The notes beneath the pieces were generated by a model. It did not search any database, was not told the origin of the DNA, and saw only the letters and a list, made by a program, of their open reading frames with translations. Positions 14,875-19,895 of a stretch of 19,895 nt of DNA are shown piece after piece. Where the stretch lies: positions 1-19,895 of the forward strand of contig JBEAOO010000182.1 in the NCBI GenBank assembly GCA_041164825.1. The letters are read 5' to 3'. The stretch is from JBEAOO01 sp041164825 (lineage in GTDB: Bacteria > Pseudomonadota > Gammaproteobacteria > Burkholderiales > Burkholderiaceae_C). The translations under genes were made by a program, and so were the position numbers. The number at the start of each line of letters is the position of its first letter. The first letter of the stretch is position 1.

Positions 14875-17616
14875 GTGAACACTGTCTCTACCGATTCCCC
14901 CCTCATCCCGATGGTTCCCTTGGCCTGCGCCGATCACAGCCGCTTTGTGCAGCGAATCCGCCGCCGCTACGTGGCCGAACTGCCGCTGTTGGCGCCCGGC
15001 TTGCCGCGCCGCGAGGTCATCACCGCCCTCGTTCACACGTTGATGCAAGGCGGCCGGGGCTTGGCCAGCGCGCTGCGCGTGACGCGCCAACTGGTGCTGG
15101 AGCGGCTGGCCGTGCTGGATGTGGAAGACGGCGCGGCGATGGAAGACGTGACGGTGTCGGTCACCGAGCTGGCCGAGGCCACGCTGGAGCTGGCCCTGGC
15201 GCAAGCCCGGCGCGACGCCGACGAGCGCTTTGGCGAGCCGCGCACCGAGGCCGGCGCGCCGATCGACTTCTGGGTCATCGGCATGGGCAAGCTGGGCGCG
15301 CGCGAACTCAATGTGTCGTCCGACATTGACCTGATTTATGTCTACGAGGAAGACGGCCAGACGCAGGGCGCCAAGCCCGTCAGCGCGCACGAGTACTTTG
15401 CGCAAGTGGCCAAGAGCCTCTACACGCTGATTGGCGAGACCACCGAAGACGGTTTCGTGTTTCGCGTCGATTTGGCGCTGCGGCCCAACGGCAACTCGGG
15501 CCCGCCGGTGGTGAGCTTGTCGATGCTGGAGGAGTACTTTCTCGTCCAGGGCCGCGAGTGGGAGCGTTTTGCGTGGCTGAAGAGCCGCGTGGTGGCGCCG
15601 CGCGAGGCCGTGACCAGCGGGCGCGCGCTGGCGCTGCGCAGCTTGGTGACCGCGTTTGTCTACCGCCGCTACCTCGATTACGGCGTGTTTGAAGGCCTGC
15701 GCCAACTGCACCGCAAGGTGCGCGATGAGGCGCAGCGCCGCGCCGCCGGCCGGCCCGAGCGCGCCAACGATGTGAAGCTCTCGCGCGGCGGCATCCGCGA
15801 GATCGAGTTCATCGTGCAGCTGCTGCTGGTGGTGCGCGGCGGGCAGTTCCCCGAGATCCGCACCCGCGCCACGCTCAAGGCGCTCAAAACCCTCACGGCC
15901 GGTGGTTTGATGAAACCCGCCATGGCCGAGCGCCTGGCCGAGGCCTATACCTTCTTGCGGCGCGTGGAGCACCGCATTCAGTTTCTGGACGACCAGCAAA
16001 CCCATTTGCTGCCCACGCAAGACGCCGACCTGAACTGGATCGCGCGCAGCATGGGCCTGGCCTGCACGGCCGATGCGTGTGAGCTGCTCGACCGCCTGGG
16101 CGAGATCCGCGAGCTGGTGGCCACCGAGTTTGATGCGCTGCTGCACGACGGCCAAGCCACCCCCACCAGCGGCCCGGGCGGCTGCAAACGCTGCGGCGGC
16201 CCGCCGCCGCCGATCGACAGCGACGAATTCATCGAGCGCCTGCCCGATGAACTGGCCGAGCGCGTGCGCCGCTGGGTGGCCGAGCCCAAGGTGCGCGGGC
16301 TGCGCGACGAGAGCAAGCTGCGCCTCTCCAAGCTGGTGAAACGCACCGCCTACACGGCCGAAGAAGGCGGCTGCACGATGGCCGCCGCACAGCGCTTCAT
16401 CGACTGGCTCGACCCGCTGCTGCGCCGAGAGAGTTACTTGGCGCTGCTGGTGGAGCGCCCCGAGGTGCACCAGCGCCTGCTGCGCTTGCTGGGCCTGGCC
16501 CATTGGCCCATGCGCTACATGATGCGGCACCCGGGCGTGATTGATGAGCTGGCCGACGAGCGCCTGCTGCACAGCCGCTTTGACGCGGCCGAGTATCTGG
16601 GCGATCTGAACGCGCGCCACGAGGCCTGGGTGCGCTCGGGCGAGGCCCACGAAGAGAGCCTGCTCGACACCCTGCGCCGCGCCCACCACGCCGAAGTCTT
16701 CCGCACGCTGGTGCGCGATGTGGAAGCCCACATCAGCACCGAAGAGGTGGCCGACGACCTCTCGGCCCTGGCCGACGCCACGCTCGACTGCGCGCTGCGC
16801 TGGGCCTGGATGCACTTGAAGCAAGCGCATCAGGCGGTGCCGCGGTTTGCCGTCATCGCCTACGGCAAGCTGGGCGGCAAAGAACTGGGCTACGGCAGCG
16901 ACCTCGACGTGGTGTTTGTGTACGACGACACCGACGAGCGCGCGCCCGAAGCCTATTCGGCCTTCGTGCGCAAGCTGGTGCCCTGGCTGACGCTGCGCAC
17001 GGCGGCGGGCGAGCTGTTCGACATCGACACCGCGCTTCGGCCCAACGGCAATTCGGGCCTGCTGGTGACCTCACTGACCTCGTTCACCAACTACCAGTTG
17101 GGCCGCGGCAGCAACACCGCGTGGACTTGGGAACACCAAGCGCTGACCCGCGCACGGTGGTGCGCCGGCGATGCCTCGTTGGCCGAGGGCTTTGAGGCCG
17201 TGCGCCGCGCCGTGCTGGCCGCGCCGCGCGATGCCGCGGCGCTGCGCGGTGAGATCCAAGCCATGCGCGAGAAGGTGCGCAGCGCACACGCGGTGAAGGC
17301 CGGGCTGTTTGACGTCAAGCACAGCCCGGGCGGCATGATGGACGTGGAGTTTGCCGTGCAGTGCCTGGTGCTGACGCACGGCGGCAGCCACGCCGAGCTG
17401 CTCGACAACGCCGGCAACATCGCGCTGCTGCAGCGCGCTGAAGCCGCCGGGCTGCTGCCCGCAGGCGTGGGCCACGCCGCGGCTGATGCCTACCGCGAGC
17501 TGCGCCGCGCCCAGCACGCAGCGCGTTTGGACGAGCGCGCCACGCAGTTTGCGCCGGCGCTGTACGCCGCGCAGCACGACGCGGTGATGGTGCTGTGGTC
17601 GGCCGTGTTCAGCTGA
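14875..17616 (+). CDS. glnE: Glutamine synthetase adenylyltransferase / adenylyl-removing enzyme
   Basis: The product has about 913 residues (E. coli GlnE has 946). It controls nitrogen assimilation by adding AMP to a tyrosine of glutamine synthetase, or removing it, under the direction of PII and glutamine. Two nucleotidyltransferase domains are visible. The N-terminal removase has GMGKLGARELN with SSDID (136-152). The C-terminal transferase has YGKLGGKELGYGSDLD (663-678). A PII-responsive linker lies between them and contains an unusual CKRCGG motif (Cys437, Cys440). The GTG at 14875 is chosen, with AGGGG a few bases upstream. Alternatives are the ATG at 14911 or the ATG at 14791, which would add a Pro/Arg-rich stretch. 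The rhombosortase gene begins 16 bases after the stop, so they are probably co-transcribed. Confidence 0.95.
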   Translation: MNTVSTDSPLIPMVPLACADHSRFVQRIRRRYVAELPLLAPGLPRREVITALVHTLMQGGRGLASALRVTRQLVLERLAVLDVEDGAAMEDVTVSVTELAEATLELALAQARRDADERFGEPRTEAGAPIDFWVIGMGKLGARELNVSSDIDLIYVYEEDGQTQGAKPVSAHEYFAQVAKSLYTLIGETTEDGFVFRVDLALRPNGNSGPPVVSLSMLEEYFLVQGREWERFAWLKSRVVAPREAVTSGRALALRSLVTAFVYRRYLDYGVFEGLRQLHRKVRDEAQRRAAGRPERANDVKLSRGGIREIEFIVQLLLVVRGGQFPEIRTRATLKALKTLTAGGLMKPAMAERLAEAYTFLRRVEHRIQFLDDQQTHLLPTQDADLNWIARSMGLACTADACELLDRLGEIRELVATEFDALLHDGQATPTSGPGGCKRCGGPPPPIDSDEFIERLPDELAERVRRWVAEPKVRGLRDESKLRLSKLVKRTAYTAEEGGCTMAAAQRFIDWLDPLLRRESYLALLVERPEVHQRLLRLLGLAHWPMRYMMRHPGVIDELADERLLHSRFDAAEYLGDLNARHEAWVRSGEAHEESLLDTLRRAHHAEVFRTLVRDVEAHISTEEVADDLSALADATLDCALRWAWMHLKQAHQAVPRFAVIAYGKLGGKELGYGSDLDVVFVYDDTDERAPEAYSAFVRKLVPWLTLRTAAGELFDIDTALRPNGNSGLLVTSLTSFTNYQLGRGSNTAWTWEHQALTRARWCAGDASLAEGFEAVRRAVLAAPRDAAALRGEIQAMREKVRSAHAVKAGLFDVKHSPGGMMDVEFAVQCLVLTHGGSHAELLDNAGNIALLQRAEAAGLLPAGVGHAAADAYRELRRAQHAARLDERATQFAPALYAAQHDAVMVLWSAVFS

Positions 17617-17632
17617 GAGCCTGCATCTGAAC

Positions 17633-18259
17633 TTGGCGCGCCGAGAACGGCCTCCCCGCACGTTGCCCCCAGGCCGAGCTTGGCTGCGCGTGGCGGCCCT
17701 GCTGGCCACGCTGGCGATGCTGGGCGGGGCATGGCCCAACGCCGTCATCGACTGGCAGCCCGGCCGCGTCGCCAGCGAGCCCTGGCGCACCCTCACGCCC
17801 GTGGCCCTGCACTACAGCCTGCTGCACCTGGGTGCCAACCTGCTCGGCTGCGCGCTGGTGGCCGCTCTCGGCCACGCAGCGCGTGTGCCCACCCGCGCAG
17901 CCTGGGCCTGGCTCGCCGCTTGGCCGCTGACCCACCTGGGCCTGCTCGCGCAGCCGGCGCTGCTGCACTACGGCGGGCTCTCGGGCGTGTTGCATGCGGG
18001 CGTGGCCGTGGCCTGCGTGCACCTGCTGGTGGCCGCCCACGGCCGGCCGCGGCTGATCGGCGCGCTGCTGATGCTGGGCCTGCTGAGCAAGATCGCGCTC
18101 GAACGCCCCTGGGCCACCGTGCTCAGCCACCCGGCCGGTTGGGACATGGCCGTGGCGCCGGCCGCGCACGCCAGCGGTGTGCTGGCCGGCGTGCTGTGCG
18201 CACTCGCCGCACACTGCCTGAACAGTGCGCACGCGCCGCGACAATCTGCCGATGCCTGA
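17633..18259 (+). CDS. rrtA: Rhombosortase (rhomboid-family sorting protease)
   Basis: The product has up to 208 residues and about six membrane helices. It belongs to the rhomboid intramembrane serine protease superfamily. Ser117 lies in YGGLSGVLH, the GxSG active-site motif with the VLH extension typical of rhombosortases. His179 (AAHASGVLAG) is the expected general base. HLGANLLG (65-72) is the helix-2 H-x-x-x-N signature, and WRTLTPVALHYS precedes it. Rhombosortases cleave GlyGly-CTERM tails in the inner membrane so that type II secretion cargo can be released or re-anchored. A suitable substrate is the S8 protease at 2377-4143. The start is uncertain: TTG at 17633 gives the full length, and a GTG about 18 codons in is an alternative. 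It lies 16 bases after glnE and overlaps the transporter gene by 8 bases. Confidence 0.85.
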   Translation: MARRERPPRTLPPGRAWLRVAALLATLAMLGGAWPNAVIDWQPGRVASEPWRTLTPVALHYSLLHLGANLLGCALVAALGHAARVPTRAAWAWLAAWPLTHLGLLAQPALLHYGGLSGVLHAGVAVACVHLLVAAHGRPRLIGALLMLGLLSKIALERPWATVLSHPAGWDMAVAPAAHASGVLAGVLCALAAHCLNSAHAPRQSADA

Positions 18260-19160
18260 CACCCGCAAAACCCAGCTCGACGCCCTGGCCGTCGGCTCCC
18301 TCGTGCTCTGCTGTTTTCTCTGGGGCCTCAACCAAGTGGCCACCAAGGTGGCGCTGTCGGAGATTCCGCCGCTGTGGCAAGCGGGCGTGCGCTCATTGGT
18401 GGCGGGCGCGCTGGTGCTGGCCTGGGCCGCTTGGCGGCGCGCGCCGCTGCGCCACCCCGAGCCCGGCGCCAGCACGCTGCGCGGCGGGCTGCTCGCCGGC
18501 GCACTGTTTGCCGGCGAGTTCGCCTGCGTGTTCTGGGGCCTGCAATACACCAGCGCCTCGCGCATGGTGGTGTTCGTCTATTTGTCGCCCTTTGTGGTGG
18601 CGCTCGGCATGCCGCTGATCTCGCGCCACGAGCGCCTCAGCGGCGTGCAATCGCTGGGCCTGCTGGGCGCGTTTGCCGGCGTGGCCTGGGCCTTTGCCGA
18701 AGGTTTTTCGCAGCCCGGCGTCGGCTCGCAACAATGGCTGGGTGATGCGCTCGGCGTGGCCGCAGCGCTGATGTGGGGCGCCACCACGCTCACCATCCGC
18801 GCCTCCAAACTCTCGCAAGCGCCGGCTGAGACGACGCTGCTGTATCAGCTGGGCGTCTCGGGTGTGCTGCTGTGCGCGGGCGCGCTGGCCCTGGGTGAGA
18901 CCTGGCCCGCCCAGATCTCGGCACTGGCCTGGGCCTCGATGGGGTTCCAAGTCGTGGTGGTGAGCTTTGCCAGCTACTTGCTGTGGTTTTGGCTGATGCG
19001 CCACTACCCGGCCACCCAGCTGGCGGCGTTTTCGCTGCTCACACCGGTGTTCGGCCTGCTGCTGGGCGCGCTGCTGCTGGGCGAGGTGATCACCACCCGG
19101 CTGCTGATAGCGCTGGCCGCAGTGGCACTGGGCATTGTGGTGGTGAACCGGAGCCGCTGA
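18252..19160 (+). CDS. EamA/DMT-superfamily transporter
   Basis: The product has 302 residues and about ten predicted membrane helices, arranged as two repeated EamA halves. The first half starts LAVGSLVLCCFLWGLNQVA and the second includes LGVAAALMWGATTLTIRAS. The SPFVVALGMPL and LTPVFGLLLGALLLGE segments are typical ends of the two halves. Members of this family export small metabolites such as amino acids, or purine-type compounds. The substrate here cannot be predicted. The ATG at 18252 is inside the last codons of the rhombosortase gene (8-base overlap), implying translational coupling. An earlier GTG at 18225 would add nine residues (MRTRRDNLP) and is less likely. Confidence 0.9.
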   Translation: MPDTRKTQLDALAVGSLVLCCFLWGLNQVATKVALSEIPPLWQAGVRSLVAGALVLAWAAWRRAPLRHPEPGASTLRGGLLAGALFAGEFACVFWGLQYTSASRMVVFVYLSPFVVALGMPLISRHERLSGVQSLGLLGAFAGVAWAFAEGFSQPGVGSQQWLGDALGVAAALMWGATTLTIRASKLSQAPAETTLLYQLGVSGVLLCAGALALGETWPAQISALAWASMGFQVVVVSFASYLLWFWLMRHYPATQLAAFSLLTPVFGLLLGALLLGEVITTRLLIALAAVALGIVVVNRSR

Positions 19161-19267
19161 GGTGAGCTGCATTCCCTGAGGCGAACTGCACCGCGAGGCT
19201 GGCGCGAGGAGCGCTGCGCCGGGTCTGGTTCGAAGACGTGCGGTTCGACCGCCTGCGTGAGGGCGGC

Positions 19268-19358
19268 GATGGGCCGGGGCGATGTGCTCCGTGTCCTCCT
19301 GGCCCTCCCTTCGGTCGGTCCATTCCCCCTTTACCTCCGCACATCGCCCCGGCCCATC
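19268..19358. repeat. Perfect 20-bp inverted repeat with 51-base spacer
   Basis: Arms 19268-19287 and 19339-19358 are exact reverse complements over 20 bases. The spacer is pyrimidine-rich on the plus strand and encodes nothing recognisable. It is in the 439-base gene-free stretch 19161-19599, just 22 bases before hairpin-element copy 2. The sequence just before the left arm (GAGGGCGGCGATG) also occurs at 9504-9517 ahead of copy 1, but without this inverted repeat there. That suggests the 20-bp repeat and its spacer were inserted into, or lost from, an otherwise shared unit. It could be a MITE-like insertion or a bidirectional terminator. No T-tract follows. Confidence 0.8.
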
Positions 19359-19380
19359 ACCACCCCAACCTCACTGTGGC

Positions 19381-19521
19381 GTGCGTCGTCATGGCATGCC
19401 GCCACCGGTTCAGGGAGCGCTGTGCCGCATTCGCTTTGCGCAGGTCAAGGGGGAGCCGGCCGCAGGCCGGCGGAGGACACGGAGCAAAGCGAGTGCGGCA
19501 CAGCGCTCCGAGCACCAGCCT
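19381..19521. repeat. Dispersed hairpin element, copy 2
   Basis: This is the second copy of the element at 9517-9660, in the same orientation. Arms 19414-19438 and 19485-19509 match at 24 of 25 positions, and the exception is a T-G wobble. The inner hairpin GCCGGCC-GCA-GGCCGGC (19455-19471) is perfect. It lies between the convergent ends of the transporter gene and the minus-strand gene at the window edge, the same context as copy 1. Confidence 0.85.
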
Positions 19522-19527
19522 CTGCAC

Positions 19528-19593
19528 GCGGTTCTCTTCAGCGCCGAGAACCGCATCTCCCAGCCATGGCGAACTGGCGCGTTGAAGCGCCAG
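19528..19593. other. Two perfect hairpins before the minus-strand gene's stop
   Basis: The first is GCGGTTCTC (19528-19536) with GAGAACCGC (19546-19554) and a 9-base loop. The second is CTGGCGC (19574-19580) with GCGCCAG (19587-19593) and a 6-base loop. Both lie immediately downstream of the minus-strand gene that ends at 19600. Neither has a T-run on the minus strand. They probably act as 3'-end structures of that gene. Confidence 0.45.
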
Positions 19594-19599
19594 CCCAAC

Positions 19600-19895
19600 T
19601 CAGGCTGCGGCCGTGCCGGCCGGCAAAGCGCCCGCCGGGTTCTTGGCCAACACCGCCGCCGCCATTTCCTTGCGGAAGCGGTTCAGGTCTTGCACCGTGG
19701 CGAAGCTGCGCTCCATCAGCAGGCTCATGTTGTGCAGGATGCGCTCGACCACCTTGCTCTCCCAGGTCGCGTCGAACTGGATCTGGCGGTCGAGCCAGGC
19801 TTCGAGCCACTCGGGGTTGGGCAGGCGACTTTGCACCGTGTCGCGCGGGAACAGGCTTTGGTTCACGTGCAGATTGGTCGGGTGCAGCGCTTGGG
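19600..19895 (-). CDS. C-terminal part of an unrecognised helical protein (5' end outside window)
   Basis: The frame is open from the right edge of the window to the TGA at 19600-19602, about 97 residues. A GTG at 19866 lies inside the frame, but upstream codons remain open to the edge, so the start is probably outside. The visible part is mostly amphipathic helix (WLEAWLDRQIQFDATW, VVERILHNMSLLMERSF, LNRFRKEMAAAVLA) and ends in an Ala/Pro/Gly-rich tail. There is no signal peptide, membrane helix or cysteine. The helical, low-cysteine character is compatible with a phasin-like or other coiled protein. I do not recognise the family and give no function. Confidence 0.7.
   Translation of the reverse strand, partial: QALHPTNLHVNQSLFPRDTVQSRLPNPEWLEAWLDRQIQFDATWESKVVERILHNMSLLMERSFATVQDLNRFRKEMAAAVLAKNPAGALPAGTAAA

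Noticed and set aside
11582..14878. A 1098-codon open frame on the plus strand opposite yhdP.
   Set aside because: It mirrors the yhdP coding frame in GC-rich sequence, and its translation is low-complexity (rich in His, Gln, Ala, Arg, Gly) with no recognisable domain.
14722..16830. A 702-codon open frame on the minus strand opposite glnE.
   Set aside because: It lies antisense to clearly conserved GlnE domains and has the same low-complexity composition.
19410..19598. A 62-codon minus-strand open frame.
   Set aside because: It is the translation of hairpin copy 2 and its flank. The matching peptide at copy 1 shows it comes from the repeat and not from a gene.

Overview
The window is GC-rich chromosomal DNA from a betaproteobacterium, most likely of the order Burkholderiales. 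This rests on the tkt-gap pair, a divergent nit-yhdP / glnE block, a stand-alone biotin protein ligase followed by a SPOR gene, and the codon bias. I cannot name the genus. No rRNA, tRNA, CRISPR array, integrase or transposase is visible.

Layout. Bases 1-1832 carry the 3' end of transketolase (tkt), glyceraldehyde-3-phosphate dehydrogenase (gap) and a strong intrinsic terminator. Bases 1938-4143 carry a small lipoprotein and a secreted subtilisin-family (S8) protease that ends in a GlyGly-CTERM sorting signal. Bases 4222-6610 (minus strand) form an overlapping three-gene operon: SET-domain methyltransferase, biotin protein ligase and SPOR-domain protein. Divergent from it, 6701-9328 encodes DNA topoisomerase III (topB). 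A 33-base alternating purine-pyrimidine tract lies between the two. Bases 9329-9664 hold the topB terminator, a short tandem repeat and copy 1 of a dispersed hairpin element. Bases 9665-14731 (minus) carry a nitrilase-family amidase gene downstream of a YhdP/AsmA-like giant protein gene. Diverging from these, 14875-19160 carries glnE, a rhombosortase gene and an EamA-type transporter gene, closely packed. Bases 19161-19599 are gene-free and dense in inverted repeats: a perfect 20-bp inverted repeat, copy 2 of the dispersed hairpin element and two smaller hairpins. The window ends in the 3' part of an unrecognised minus-strand gene.

The most interesting points are these. (1) A rhombosortase (17633-18259) and a matching GlyGly-CTERM protease (2377-4143) lie in the same window but in separate transcription units, which together suggest a complete enzyme-substrate pair for surface sorting. 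(2) The small lipoprotein just before the protease looks like a detached S8 propeptide/inhibitor-I9 fold and could be a dedicated inhibitor or chaperone. (3) A roughly 140-bp hairpin element occurs twice in the same orientation. Each copy lies between convergent genes, and the stem shows a compensatory base-pair change, which indicates selection on, or maintenance of, the folded form. The two copies bracket the nit-yhdP-glnE-rhombosortase-transporter block.
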